DNA of 64,000 bases from DATAES01 sp963721305 (GCA_963721305.1 CAVRIR010000005.1:992001-1056000); one strand, 5' to 3'; counted from the stretch's first letter, positions 1 to 8,534 are shown. Notes: a model not told the origin generated them from the sequence alone. A program made the numbers and translations.

Positions 1-1031
1 TCCACAGAGGTCGGGTCCTTGCCGCGGAACACGTCGAGGATCGGTTGTGCCTGCGCCTGTTGGAGCAGCAGCACCGCGGCGCCGGCGGCGGTCGTGTGAT
101 CGGTGACGGGGAGCGAGTAGGTCTGGATCTGGCTCGGATCGAGCTGCTGGAATCGCACCCGCAACTCGTTGAGATCGCCGCGGTCGATGGTCTGGTCGAT
201 GGTGACGCTGTTGGTCGCCACGTTCAGCAGGTCGAGGAACGTCTTCGGGCTCGTGAACAGACCCAACGACAACGCCTTGTGCAGCGCCGTCCGCACGAAG
301 ATCTGCTGGCGGGTGATGCGGCCGAGGTCGCCGGTCGGGTCGTCCTGCCACCGTCCCCGCCCGTCCTTGAACTGCAGATGTCGTGACCGCGCGAAAGCGA
401 GTGCCTCGTCACCGTTGAGCGTGACGCAGCCGGGCTGGGTGATGTTGAGGCCGGTGTTGCTGTCGCGCATCGCGGTGTCGAAGTACATGGGGACACCGCC
501 GAGCGCGTCGACGAGGCCCTTGAACCCCCGGAAGTCGACCTCGATGTAGTTGTTGACGTCGACGCCGAAGTCCTTGCGGATGGTGTCGACGAGCACTTGA
601 CGGCCGCGGCCGTAGGCGGCGTTGATGCGGTCGTTCTGTCCCGAGTCCGCGATCGGGACCCACAGATCGCGCGGGAACGAGAGCATCTTGACCGTGCCGG
701 CCACCGGATCGATGCGGACGAGCAGGATCGTGTCGGATCGCTTGCCGCCAGGTTCACCCGGACCGAGGAACGCGCCCGCATCCGGGTCGTTCGGGTCGAC
801 GTTGTCGCGACTGTCGGACCCGATGATCAGGTAGTTGCGGGGCTGGCTCGAGCTGGCTTGGTCGAGTTTCAGGTTGGCGCGCGCGAACCGTCCAGTGGCC
901 CAGTACACGTAGCCAACGAGGCTCGCGGCCGCGAGACAGAAAGTGGTCAGGAGGACGCCGGCGCAGATGGCAAATCGCTGAAGCCAGGTGCGGTGAGAGC
1001 GGCCGGCCCTCTGTGGTGCGCCGGTCGACAT
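1..1031 (-). CDS. LCP (LytR-CpsA-Psr) family cell-wall ligase, 3' end cut by window edge
   Basis: LCP proteins transfer undecaprenyl-linked glycopolymers onto peptidoglycan at the outer face of the membrane. The visible 343 residues start with a short basic tail and one membrane segment at about residues 18-40. The LCP core follows, with the hallmark stretches LIIGSDSRD, DTILLVRIDP, FPRDLWVPI and the conserved arginines of ALAFARSRH, plus GLVDALGGVPM. The frame is open from the ATG at 1031 to the window edge without a shift. The C-terminal part, where some members carry a LytR_C domain, lies outside the window. Which polymer it attaches cannot be told from this sequence. Confidence 0.9.
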   Translation of the reverse strand, partial: MSTGAPQRAGRSHRTWLQRFAICAGVLLTTFCLAAASLVGYVYWATGRFARANLKLDQASSSQPRNYLIIGSDSRDNVDPNDPDAGAFLGPGEPGGKRSDTILLVRIDPVAGTVKMLSFPRDLWVPIADSGQNDRINAAYGRGRQVLVDTIRKDFGVDVNNYIEVDFRGFKGLVDALGGVPMYFDTAMRDSNTGLNITQPGCVTLNGDEALAFARSRHLQFKDGRGRWQDDPTGDLGRITRQQIFVRTALHKALSLGLFTSPKTFLDLLNVATNSVTIDQTIDRGDLNELRVRFQQLDPSQIQTYSLPVTDHTTAAGAAVLLLQQAQAQPILDVFRGKDPTSV

Positions 1032-1073
1032 GACGGCATCCGACGGTAGCGGAAGACCCCCTGCGCTCAGCAG

Positions 1074-1472
1074 TCACCCGGAAGCGGTCCAGCCCACGAC
1101 GTCGTCGACGTTCACGACGATCGCGGGTCCCACGGGACGGACCGCCCGGTACTGCGGATACTTCGCGATCAGGGGCGCGAGAAGGTCGTCGGTGGGCGCT
1201 TCGTCGACCGCGGCGGTGCCCCGCAGCCGCACCCACCACAACGTCGTCCAGTCGTCGTCGTAGTGGTCCACGAGCACAGTGACATCAGGTCGAGCGCGGA
1301 TGTTGTCGAGTCGCTGCAGCCGATTCGTCCGTTTCGGCTTGTGATCGACGGCCGTCACGAGCGTGTGACCGTTCACGAAGGCGAAGGTGATCGGGACGAG
1401 ATCGATCGCGCCCGACGGGTTGTGCGTCGCCAGCCGCCCCACCGGCGCGGCGGCAACCTCCGCCCGGATCAC
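1074..1472 (-). CDS. PPOX-class probable F420-dependent oxidoreductase (TIGR03668-like)
   Basis: This 132-residue protein has the split-barrel flavin/F420-binding fold: the opening VGRLATHNPSGAIDLVPITF and the later WWVRLRGTA and YPQYRAVRPVGPAI stretches match the small actinobacterial F420-dependent PPOX-type proteins. The GTG start at 1472 overlaps the TGA of the acyl-CoA dehydrogenase in a GTGA arrangement, so the two are probably translationally coupled and co-transcribed. Cofactor choice (F420 or FMN) is inferred from the subfamily and not proven. The substrate is unknown. Confidence 0.8.
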   Translation of the reverse strand: MIRAEVAAAPVGRLATHNPSGAIDLVPITFAFVNGHTLVTAVDHKPKRTNRLQRLDNIRARPDVTVLVDHYDDDWTTLWWVRLRGTAAVDEAPTDDLLAPLIAKYPQYRAVRPVGPAIVVNVDDVVGWTASG

Positions 1473-2710
1473 CCCGGCTTCGGCTCCTTCGGCAGACCGA
1501 GAACACGCTCGCCGACGATGTTGCGCTGGATCTCTGCGGTGCCGCCCCAGATCGTCTCGGACCGCGAGAAGAAGAACGACGCCTGCAGGATCGACACCGG
1601 GTAGTCGGCGCGGCCGTGGCGCCGTCCGTAACCGGGCACGTACTCGTCCACGTCCGACGCCTTGCCCGTGAGGATCTGCGCGTACGGCCCGAGGATGTCC
1701 ATGGCCAGGTTCATCGTGTCGCGGTGCGTCTCCGACCAGAACATCTTGTTCGTGGCTCCGAGCGCGGCGACACCGAGGTCCTTCTTGTCGTGCACCGCCG
1801 CGGTCAGTGTCCGGTAGCCGTTGATGCGCATGATCTGGATCCGCGACCACTGCTTCGCCAGTGCCTGCCGCACCGAAGGGTCGTCGATCCGGCCGTTGTG
1901 GCGAGCCGTCTCGACGATGGCGTCGAGCTCCTTCTCGAAGCGACGGTGGCTCGTGGTCGCCGACGAGCCGCGCTCGAAGCCGAGCGTCGTCATCGCCACC
2001 TTCCAGCCGTTGTTGAGCCCGCCGACGACGTTCACCTTCGGGCAGCGCGCGCCCGAGAAGAACACCTCGTTGAACTCGGCCGACCCGTCGGGCTGGACGA
2101 TCGGCCGGACCTCGATGCCCTCCTGCTTCATCGGGACCAGCAGGTAGCTGATGCCCGCGTGCTTGGGCGCTTCGGGATCCGTCCGGGCCAGCAGGAAGAT
2201 GTAGTCGGCGTACTGCGCCTGGGTCGTCCAGATCTTCTGGCCGTTGATCACCCACTCGTCGCCGTCGAGCTCTGCACGGGTCTTGAGCCCGGCGAGGTCG
2301 GACCCGGCGTCGGGCTCGCTGAACCCCTGGCACCACGAGATCTGGCCCGAGAGGATCTTCGGCAGGAACTCCTGCTTCTGCTCCTCGCTGCCCCACTGCA
2401 GGATCGTCGGGCCGACGAGCGTGTCACCGAAGAAGTCGGCCCGGAGCGGCGCGCCGGCACGTGCGAACTCCTCGTTCAGGACCACGTTCTCCATGATCGA
2501 CAGGCTCTTGCCCCCGTACTCCTTGGGCCAGGACGCGCAGATCCAGCCGCCGTCGAACAGCTTCTGGGTCCAGTCCTCCTGGAACTTGCGGCGCTCCTCC
2601 GCGGTCATCGAGAAGTCGTCGTCGAACCAGCCTTCAGGGAGGTTCTCTTCGAGCCACGCCCGGATCTCCGTTCGGAAATTCTCGGCGTCGGCTGGGTACG
2701 TCAGATCCAT
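1469..2710 (-). CDS. Acyl-CoA dehydrogenase family protein
   Basis: FAD-dependent alpha,beta-dehydrogenation of an acyl-CoA, feeding electrons to ETF (etfBA lies at 9.9-11.7 kb). The 413 residues show the full family layout: an N-terminal helical domain, the middle-domain signature CQGFSEPDAGSDLAGLKT followed by GDEWVINGQKIWTT, and the C-terminal helical domain ending in GTAEIQRNIVGERVLGLP. Long-chain, sterol-type and cyclic-acid FadE enzymes share this shape, so the substrate is open. I chose the ATG at 2710; a TTG at 2716 is in frame. An 18-base perfect palindrome sits just upstream and probably controls the gene. Confidence 0.92.
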   Translation of the reverse strand: MDLTYPADAENFRTEIRAWLEENLPEGWFDDDFSMTAEERRKFQEDWTQKLFDGGWICASWPKEYGGKSLSIMENVVLNEEFARAGAPLRADFFGDTLVGPTILQWGSEEQKQEFLPKILSGQISWCQGFSEPDAGSDLAGLKTRAELDGDEWVINGQKIWTTQAQYADYIFLLARTDPEAPKHAGISYLLVPMKQEGIEVRPIVQPDGSAEFNEVFFSGARCPKVNVVGGLNNGWKVAMTTLGFERGSSATTSHRRFEKELDAIVETARHNGRIDDPSVRQALAKQWSRIQIMRINGYRTLTAAVHDKKDLGVAALGATNKMFWSETHRDTMNLAMDILGPYAQILTGKASDVDEYVPGYGRRHGRADYPVSILQASFFFSRSETIWGGTAEIQRNIVGERVLGLPKEPKPG

Positions 2711-2718
2711 CCACAAAT

Positions 2719-2736
2719 CTTGACCCGCGGGTCAAG
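2719..2736. promoter_or_regulatory. Perfect 18-bp palindrome, candidate TetR-type operator
   Basis: CTTGACCCGCGGGTCAAG is an exact palindrome. It starts 9 bases upstream of the acyl-CoA dehydrogenase ATG and lies in the short gap shared with the divergent gene at 2787. Fatty-acid and sterol catabolism genes in actinobacteria are often controlled by TetR-family repressors binding such palindromes near the start. Its role as an operator is inference. Confidence 0.5.
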
Positions 2737-2786
2737 TCGCGGTCCATTCCTCTGCTTCCGGGCAGATCCCTGTACGTTCCGCACTC

Positions 2787-3230
2787 GTGTCGTTCGAGGA
2801 CGTGCAGGCCATCACCGCGCTCGTGTACCGCTACGCCGACCTCATCGACGCCGGCGACCTCGACGGGCTCGCAGGCTTGTTCGAGCACGCCACCTGGGGC
2901 GCCGGCACGAGGACCGAGCGGCTGCACGGCACCGACGAGATTCGCCGCGGATACGGCGGCGTGATCCTCTACGAAGACGGCACGCCGCGAACCAAGCACG
3001 TCATGACCAACCTGGTCATCGACGTCGACAGCGCGTCCACGCGGGCAACGGCGCGCTCGTACTTCACCGTGCTCCAGGCGACCGATGGCATCCCGCTGCA
3101 ACCGATCATCGCGGGGCGCTACGAGGACGAGTTCGAAAAGGTCGACGGCGCGTGGCGCTTCAGCGAGCGGATCATCCATCCGGACCTGCAGGGCGACCTG
3201 TCGAGGCACATGCGAGGGCCAACTCGGTGA
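2787..3230 (+). CDS. SnoaL/NTF2-like domain protein
   Basis: This 147-residue protein has the pattern of the NTF2-like superfamily: an N-terminal helix with VYRYADLIDAGDLDGLAGLFEHATW, then GTDEIRRGYGG, a central THVMTN-like strand (KHVMTNLVIDV) and a C-terminal GRYEDEFEKVDGAWRFSERII. Members include ketosteroid isomerase-like enzymes, dehydratases and ligand-binding proteins; the exact function is unknown. The GTG at 2787 gives the natural domain start. It is divergent from the acyl-CoA dehydrogenase and precedes the FrhB-type gene, which suggests a role in lipid or steroid turnover, but this is inference. Confidence 0.75.
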   Translation: MSFEDVQAITALVYRYADLIDAGDLDGLAGLFEHATWGAGTRTERLHGTDEIRRGYGGVILYEDGTPRTKHVMTNLVIDVDSASTRATARSYFTVLQATDGIPLQPIIAGRYEDEFEKVDGAWRFSERIIHPDLQGDLSRHMRGPTR

Positions 3231-3261
3231 TGAACCCTTTCGACCCGTTAGTTTTCGACTG

Positions 3262-4403
3262 ATGGCGATCGCAGAGGAAGCGCCCGCGCCGGCCCGTGAG
3301 CGGTGGACGGCGCAGTGGAAGGAGCTCTACGAGGAGGTCGTCGAGGGCGGCCTCTGCACCGGTTGCGCCGGGTGCGTGATCGTGTGCCCGCACGACGTCC
3401 TCGGTTACGACGACACCCTCGGGCGCTACAAGCCCTTCCACCTCGAAGACGAGCTCGGTCCGAGCGACTGCACGCACGGTGTGAAGGGCTGCACGAGCTG
3501 CACGCGTGCCTGTCCGCGGTTCCGTTCGTGGGAGCCGGAAGCGGACGAGCACCTCTTCGGCCGCGTCCGCCGAGCCGACGAGCCGTCGGGGATCTACCAG
3601 GACATCCTCCTGACCCGAGCCAGCGACGACTTCATCCACGACACGGGCCAGGACGGCGGGTTCGTGTCCGCCATGCTCATCTGGCTGCTCGACAACGACT
3701 ACATCGACGGCGCGCTCGACCTCGTACCTCGAGGGCGACAAGGGTGATTGGAAAGCGATCCCCGGTATCGCCACGACGAAGGAAGAGGTGCTCAAGGGCG
3801 CGGGCAGCCGCTACACGTACTCGGCCAACCCGATGGCGGTGTTCGAAGCCCGCATCGCGCAACCTGTCGCGCTTGGCCCTGGTCGGGATGGGCTGCCAGA
3901 CGTCGAGCCCAGCCGTGATGTGGCATCGCAAGGTCGGCAAGTCGTCGAAGCCGTTCCTGTTCACCATCGGCCTGTTGTGCTCGAAGAGCTTCGACGACGC
4001 GATCTTCGAAGAGCTGTTCGAGACCAAGTACGGCCTGCGCAAGCAGGACATGGTCAAGATGAACATCAAAGGCGTGTTCCAGATCTGGATGCGCGACGGC
4101 AGCTATCACGAGATCAACCTCAAGGAATGCCACGCGTGGACTCGTGACGGGTGCAACGCGTGCCCCGACTTCGCCGCGGAACATGCCGACATCTCGACGG
4201 GTGGCATCGGCAGTTACGCGGACTGGACGCTGACGGTCGTGCGGACCGAGCTCGGTCGCGAAGTGATGAGCCGCATGATCGCTGACGGTGTCGTCGAGGT
4301 CCGTCCCGGCGACGACGACCCTGGTGCCATCGCGCTCATGCACAAGCTGTCGAAGAAGAGCCGCGAACGCTGGCCCGCTTCGGCCATCGACTTCCCCCGC
4401 TGA
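3262..4403 (+). pseudogene. Coenzyme F420 hydrogenase/dehydrogenase beta-subunit (FrhB-like) protein, broken by two frameshifts
   Basis: FrhB-type proteins are FAD and Fe-S flavoproteins that pass electrons to or from F420 or ferredoxin. The N-terminal part carries GLCTGCAGCVIVCPHDVLGY, a 2[4Fe-4S]-type cysteine cluster, and a second group CTHGVKGCTSCTRACP. The C-terminal part has LALVGMGCQTSSPAVM, GLLCSKSFDDAIFEELF, NIKGVFQIWMRDGSYHEI and CHAWTRDGCNACPDF. These pieces lie in three frames. Reading breaks at about 3720-3726 and at about 3852-3857; each is repaired by removing one base, and the total length (1142 = 3x380+2) fits two extra bases. About 380 residues would result, normal for the family. 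The gene is either recently inactivated or, more likely, affected by sequence errors. Confidence 0.82.
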
Positions 4404-4417
4404 TCACTGCGTTCCCC

Positions 4418-4500
4418 GGCCACGGCGGCCGCGTGTGGCCGCTCCTCCGCCTGGCGGCTCCGTCGCTCGCACGGTCGAGCCGCTCTTCAGCCTGCTGAAG
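4418..4500. terminator. Two small hairpins between convergent genes
   Basis: The gap between the converging FrhB-like gene and the lipoprotein gene holds GGCCAC/GTGGCC (4418-4423 with 4435-4440) and CTTCAG-CCTG-CTGAAG (4485-4500). Neither is followed by a T run, so a factor-independent terminator is only a weak suggestion. Confidence 0.3.
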
Positions 4501-4502
4501 GG

Positions 4503-4949
4503 TTACGTCGTCGACAACGAGCTGTTCGACCGGCCACGAGTGCTGCTGTCGGTGTTGTCGCTGTTGTCACTTCGGCCCGACTGCGAATCGGAGTTGTTCG
4601 AATCCGAGTTGTTCGAATCGGACGTATTCGAGTTGGGGGAGCTCGAGTTGCTCACCTGCGTGGCGCAGTCGGCGACGATCTTGAGCAGCTCGTCCGGCAC
4701 CGAGGTCGGATCCTTCTGGAGCTGCTTGTCGATCTCGACGTAGCGGTCGAACGGGATCTGCTGCGTGATCGCCTGGTACGTGCAGCGACAGATCGAGTCG
4801 GGTTGCTGCTCCTTGTTCACGCATGTCTCGAGGAAGGCGCCCTGGGTGTCGCGTCCGTACCCGCTCGCACCGCCAGAACAGGCGGCGAGGCTCGTGGTCC
4901 CGGCGAGCGCAACGGTGCCGAGGACGACCATCGCGCGCCGGATCCGCAT
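4503..4949 (-). CDS. Small secreted lipoprotein with Ser/Asn/Asp-rich tail
   Basis: The 148 residues begin with a classical lipoprotein signal: basic MRIRRAM, a hydrophobic core and the lipobox SLAAC with the lipidated cysteine at about residue 24. The middle holds two cysteines (CVNKEQQPDSICRC) and a conserved-looking helical stretch ending in LLKIVADCATQV. The last 50 residues are almost only S, N, D and T, with NNSDS repeated; the DNA there is a short imperfect tandem repeat. An in-frame GTG at 4961 overlaps the stop of the upstream UDG gene by one base and could be the true start. Function unknown. Confidence 0.75.
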   Translation of the reverse strand: MRIRRAMVVLGTVALAGTTSLAACSGGASGYGRDTQGAFLETCVNKEQQPDSICRCTYQAITQQIPFDRYVEIDKQLQKDPTSVPDELLKIVADCATQVSNSSSPNSNTSDSNNSDSNNSDSQSGRSDNSDNTDSSTRGRSNSSLSTT

Positions 4950-4960
4950 CGCGTCCGACA

Positions 4961-5641
4961 CTAAGCCATCGGTTCTGCGATCTCGCGTGCACGGGCGAAG
5001 ACGCGATCGAGCATGTCGGGCGTGAGTTTGCCGGTGAAGGTGTTCTGCTGACTCACGTGGTACGAGCCCACGAGCGTGCGCCCTTCCGGCAACGGGGCTT
5101 CTGCGGCATGTCCGAACCGCGGCTTCGGCCGGACCCGGTAGTGGGAGCAGACGGCGTCCCATCCGAACTGGCCGAGCGCGACGATGACGCGCACGTCGCG
5201 CAGCAACGCCAGCTCGCGCTCGAGGAACGGACGGCACGTGTCCCGCTCCGCCGGCGTCGGTTTGTTCTGTGGTGGCGCGCACTTGACCGCGGCGGTGATG
5301 AAGCAACCGGTGAGGCGGAGGCCGTCGTCGCGGCGTTCGCTGGTGGGCTGGTTGGCGAAGCCGGTCCGGTGCAACGACGCGAACAGGAAGTCACCGGACC
5401 GGTCGCCGGTGAAGACCCGTCCGGTGCGGTTGCCACCGTGCGCCGCGGGCGCGAGTCCGACGATCAGCAACCGCGCCTGCGGATCGCCGAACCCCGGCAC
5501 GGGCTTGCCCCAGTACTCCCACGTTCGAAAGCGCGCCACCTTCTCGACCGCGACCAGCTCGCGCCATGCGACGAGGCGAAGACAGGCGCGGCACGCGACG
5601 ACCTCGTCATCGAGGACTCGGAGGGACTCCATCCGGCCCAA
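4961..5641 (-). CDS. Uracil-DNA glycosylase family 5 (UDGb type)
   Basis: This base-excision repair enzyme removes uracil and other deaminated bases from DNA. The 226 residues carry motif 1 GLAPAAHGGNRTGRVFTGD, typical of family 5 in lacking the usual polar catalytic residue, and motif 2 SYHVSQQNTFTG with the essential histidine. The Fe-S cluster cysteines begin with CRAC at residues 17-20 and continue at C115-region KCAPP and in the C-terminal half. The start could also be the Met at residue 4. It is followed directly by the small lipoprotein gene, likely in one transcript. Confidence 0.92.
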   Translation of the reverse strand: MGRMESLRVLDDEVVACRACLRLVAWRELVAVEKVARFRTWEYWGKPVPGFGDPQARLLIVGLAPAAHGGNRTGRVFTGDRSGDFLFASLHRTGFANQPTSERRDDGLRLTGCFITAAVKCAPPQNKPTPAERDTCRPFLERELALLRDVRVIVALGQFGWDAVCSHYRVRPKPRFGHAAEAPLPEGRTLVGSYHVSQQNTFTGKLTPDMLDRVFARAREIAEPMA

Positions 5642-5659
5642 CGGTAGGTTGGCTCAGTC

Positions 5660-6307
5660 ATGCCACGGACCAAACCCACACCCGGCACGCTCGTTGTGTT
5701 CGTCCGTCATGGACAGACACCGACGACGGGATCGACGTTGCCAGGACGCGCGAGCGGATTGCACCTCGCCGACAAAGGGAACGAGCAGGCGAACGCTGTA
5801 GCGGAACGGCTCGCGCCGTTCAAGGGCAAGGTCGCCGCGGTGTACGCGTCACCGCTGGAACGGACGCGGGAGACGGCGCAACCGATCGCGAAGCAACTCG
5901 GTCTACGGGTACGGACGTCCAAGGGGCTGCTCGAGTGCGACTTCGGCGAGTGGACGGGAGCGGAGCTGAAGGCGCTGATGAAGCTGCCCGAGTGGAAGCA
6001 GGTGCAGCGCTATCCAAGTGGGTTCCGATTTCCCGGTGGCGAGTCGTTCGTGGACATGCAGGCGCGGATCGTCGACGAAGTGACGCGCCTCGTCGCCGAG
6101 CACCGCGGCAAGGTCGTCGTCGCGGTGTCGCACGCGGATCCGATCAAGGCCGCGGTGGCGCACGCCGTCGGCACCCATCTCGACCTCTTCCAACGCATCG
6201 TCGTCTCGCCATGCTCGGTGACGGCGATCGTCTACGGCAACGACAGTCCCGTGGTGCTGTGCGTCAACTCGACCGGCCGCGACCTCACGACGCTGGCACC
6301 GTCATGA
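5660..6307 (+). CDS. Histidine phosphatase superfamily protein, MSMEG_4193 type
   Basis: The 215 residues form a phosphoglycerate mutase-like phosphatase: the phospho-histidine motif FVRHGQT at residues 14-20, the second arginine in ASPLERTRETA, LLECDFGEWTG, and the second catalytic histidine in VAVSHADPIKAAVAH. This subfamily is restricted to actinobacteria and is nearly always followed by DUF3090 and SCO1664-type genes, as here. The substrate is not known. The stop codon overlaps an ATGAGCGAGCGC string that was probably the original start of the next gene. Confidence 0.9.
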   Translation: MPRTKPTPGTLVVFVRHGQTPTTGSTLPGRASGLHLADKGNEQANAVAERLAPFKGKVAAVYASPLERTRETAQPIAKQLGLRVRTSKGLLECDFGEWTGAELKALMKLPEWKQVQRYPSGFRFPGGESFVDMQARIVDEVTRLVAEHRGKVVVAVSHADPIKAAVAHAVGTHLDLFQRIVVSPCSVTAIVYGNDSPVVLCVNSTGRDLTTLAPS

Positions 6308-6395
6308 GCGAGCGCATGTCGGGCGTGCGAGCGCCAGCGAGCCGAACGACGATGGGGTGTGGGGGCGCAGCCCCCACGGAATCATGAGCGAGCGC
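6304..6395. repeat. Inserted palindromic element bounded by a 12-bp direct repeat
   Basis: ATGAGCGAGCGC occurs at 6304-6315 and again at 6384-6395. Between the copies lie 68 bases that include a perfect hairpin, GTGGGGGC-GCA-GCCCCCAC (6359-6377). The first copy overlaps the stop of the upstream gene as ATGA, the usual layout for coupled genes, and the second copy is the working start of DUF3090. This looks like insertion of a small palindromic element with duplication of 12 bases of target, or a local duplication. Confidence 0.6.
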
Positions 6396-6887
6396 GCTTC
6401 CTTCGAAGTGGCAGACCCGATGGTTTTCACCACGGGCACCGTCGGTCCGCCCGGGCAACGCGTCTTCTATCTGCAGGCGCAGGGCGACGGCATCGTCGTC
6501 ACGTTGAAGGCTGAGAAGCAACAGGTCGGCGCGCTGGCCGACTACCTCGCGGGACTGCTCGCAGACCTGCCGACCGTCGAGCATGACGCGGTGCCCACGT
6601 TGCTCGACCTCGTCGAGCCCGTCGTGCCCGAGTGGGTCGTGGGCACGCTGGGCGTCGCGTGGGACGACACCAACGATCGCATGGTCCTCGTCGCCGAAGA
6701 GCTGCTCTCCGAAGAGGAGCAGGAGGGAGCCGCCGACGCGGCCCACGCGCGGTTCCTGCTGACCCGCGCCCAGGTCGCCGCCTTCGTCGACCGTGCCCGC
6801 GAGCTCGTTGCCGGTGGTCGTCCGCCCTGCCCATTGTGTGGCGGGCCGCTCGATCCCGAAGGCCACGCGTGTCCGCGCCTGAACTGA
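6384..6887 (+). CDS. DUF3090 family protein
   Basis: The 167 residues match the actinobacterial DUF3090 family: FEVADPMVFTTGTVGPPGQRVFYLQ at the N-terminus, a central acidic VAWDDTNDRMVLVAEEL, and FLLTRAQVAAFVDRARELV. A small zinc-ribbon-like end follows: CPLCGGPLDPEGHACPR. The function is unknown. The ATG at 6384 is preferred because the family starts at this point; upstream in-frame codons run through the inserted palindromic element. It sits between the phosphatase and the SCO1664-type gene, a conserved trio, and overlaps the latter by 19 bases. Confidence 0.88.
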   Translation: MSERASFEVADPMVFTTGTVGPPGQRVFYLQAQGDGIVVTLKAEKQQVGALADYLAGLLADLPTVEHDAVPTLLDLVEPVVPEWVVGTLGVAWDDTNDRMVLVAEELLSEEEQEGAADAAHARFLLTRAQVAAFVDRARELVAGGRPPCPLCGGPLDPEGHACPRLN

Positions 6888-7591
6888 TCGAACTGCTCGA
6901 GCGGGGCGACATGACGGTCAAGGGCCGCATGCCGTGGAGCTCGAACGCCACCTTCCTCGTCGAGGTCTGCAACAACGACTGCATGTCGCTCGGCGTCTAC
7001 AAGGCGTCACGAGGTGAGCGACCGCTGTGGGACTTCCCCTCGGGACTCGGGAGGCGCGAGGTTGCCGCCTACCTGCTGTCCGAGGCGCTCGGCTGGCAGC
7101 TCGTCCCAGAGACCGTGTGGCGCGACGAGGGACCGCTCGGTCCCGGGTCGCTCCAACGCTTCGTCGAGGCCGACTTCGAGCGCCACTACTTCACGCTCTA
7201 CGAGGAAGAGGGCGAGCAATGGCACGACGAGCTCAGACGATTGTGCGCGTTCGACCTGCTCGCCAACAGCACCGATCGCAAGAGCGGTCATTGCCTGGTC
7301 GTGCCCGATGACGAAGGCGGCGGGCACCTCTATGCCATCGACAACGGCTTGAGCTTCCACGCGGAATTCAAGCTTCGCACGGTGATCTGGGAGTTCGGCG
7401 GCGAAGACATCCCCGACCATCTCGTCCGCGACGTCGAACGATTCGTCGCCGCCGGTGTCCCCGACGAGCTCGCCGCGCTGCTCGATCCGTTCGAGCGTGA
7501 CGCGCTGCTGGCGCGCGGACGAGCGTTGGTGCACGAGCGACGGTTCCCGATCGACGGCACCGGTCGCCGCTATCCCTGGCCACTTGTCTGA
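6869..7591 (+). CDS. SCO1664 family protein (kinase-like fold)
   Basis: This 240-residue protein belongs to the third member of the conserved actinobacterial trio. Recognisable stretches are SNATFLVEVC, the lysine in YKASRGERPLWDFP, REVAAYLLSEALGW, and RLCAFDLLANSTDRKSGHCL followed by the IDNGLSFH metal-type motif. These recall the PI3/4-kinase-like fold used by ATP-dependent phosphotransferases. The GTG at 6869 lies inside the end of DUF3090. Substrate and partners are unknown; co-conservation with a phosphatase hints at opposing phosphorylation steps, which is inference. Confidence 0.85.
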   Translation: MSAPELIELLERGDMTVKGRMPWSSNATFLVEVCNNDCMSLGVYKASRGERPLWDFPSGLGRREVAAYLLSEALGWQLVPETVWRDEGPLGPGSLQRFVEADFERHYFTLYEEEGEQWHDELRRLCAFDLLANSTDRKSGHCLVVPDDEGGGHLYAIDNGLSFHAEFKLRTVIWEFGGEDIPDHLVRDVERFVAAGVPDELAALLDPFERDALLARGRALVHERRFPIDGTGRRYPWPLV

Positions 7592-8534
7592 CACCGGCGA
7601 TCCCGAGCTCGACGACCTGTTGCGCAACGTCGATCGGTTGTGTGTCTCTCGTGACTGGCCCGCGTTGCTCGCGCTGTACCACTCCGCTCGCACGTCGCAT
7701 GAACGCGGACGCCAACACTGGCCGGCGGCGGAGTACGCGGCCTACCGGTTGGCGCTCGAAGCGCCCGGCCCGTTCGCCGGCCAGGTGATCGTCGAGGCTG
7801 CGGGGCGCTTCGCGCTCGGACCGCTGACCGAGGTGGCGGCATCGACGCACACCTGGGACGAGTCGGGGCCGCACATCCCCCCCGGGCCGCTCGCCGCGAT
7901 GACCGCGCACGAGCGCGTCATCCGGGGCGAGGACCTGACGGAGGCGAGCGATGTCGATCCGTCCGTGTTGACGATCCCGCTCGCACTCGAGGAGTGGGAG
8001 ACGTCGTACACGTGTGCGACCTACCGGCCGGACAAGGCGGACTTCCCCGCGCCCCTGCTGCCGGCGACGCATCCGATCGAGCTCCCGCCTCCACCGCACG
8101 AGCACACGACCGACGTCGACGAGACGAGGGCGCTGCGAGGGCTCGCAGCCACTTGGGTGAGCGAGTCCAACGGCGCGGCCGATGCCGTCGCCATCGCAGG
8201 CGACGGCCCGCAGGCGATCGCCGCGCTCGGTGTGTCAGCGGCGCGCGCCTGCGCGCTCACACCGGGGCAGGCATTCGCGGCCATGGCGTGGACAGCAGCG
8301 AGTGGGGGCGCCAACGGACGGCGCCGCGGCATGGCGTGGGGTCGCTATCTCGCATGGGAGTGCGCGTCAGTCCTCCTCGAAGTGGAGATCGAGGACGTCG
8401 GCGCGCACGTCGACGAGCTCGGCTGGTACCTGTGGGACGCGCTCGAACCACAGACCGGCTGGTCTCTGCGGTTGGCCGTCGACGATCCTGCGAACGGCTG
8501 CGCGTGGGCGCTGTGGGCCGTCGATCAGGCCTGA
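7584..8534 (+). CDS. Hypothetical protein (316 residues)
   Basis: I do not recognise the family. The frame is open for over 300 codons and gives a plausible soluble, slightly acidic helical protein with repeated Ala/Leu/Trp-rich helices, a proline-rich linker (ELPPPPHEH) near the middle and a C-terminal stretch WGRYLAWECASVLLEVEIED. A TTG at 7584 overlaps the stop of the SCO1664-type gene and starts with SDTGDPELDDLLRNVDR; it is the likely start, which suggests coupling to the trio. The last 10 bases overlap the convergent oxidase gene. Confidence 0.65.
   Translation: MSDTGDPELDDLLRNVDRLCVSRDWPALLALYHSARTSHERGRQHWPAAEYAAYRLALEAPGPFAGQVIVEAAGRFALGPLTEVAASTHTWDESGPHIPPGPLAAMTAHERVIRGEDLTEASDVDPSVLTIPLALEEWETSYTCATYRPDKADFPAPLLPATHPIELPPPPHEHTTDVDETRALRGLAATWVSESNGAADAVAIAGDGPQAIAALGVSAARACALTPGQAFAAMAWTAASGGANGRRRGMAWGRYLAWECASVLLEVEIEDVGAHVDELGWYLWDALEPQTGWSLRLAVDDPANGCAWALWAVDQA

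Noticed and set aside
1616..3262. A 548-codon open frame on the plus strand
   Set aside because: It runs antisense to the acyl-CoA dehydrogenase and has Arg/Val/Asp-rich composition without any motif; it is a mirror frame of high-GC coding DNA.
6359..6377. Rho-independent terminator between MSMEG_4193-like and DUF3090 genes
   Set aside because: The stem is strong but no T run follows, and the genes are in a conserved coupled trio; an inserted repeat fits better.
8525..8534. Possible operon of the lactone oxidase with the hypothetical gene
   Set aside because: The two genes converge and overlap only at their 3' ends.
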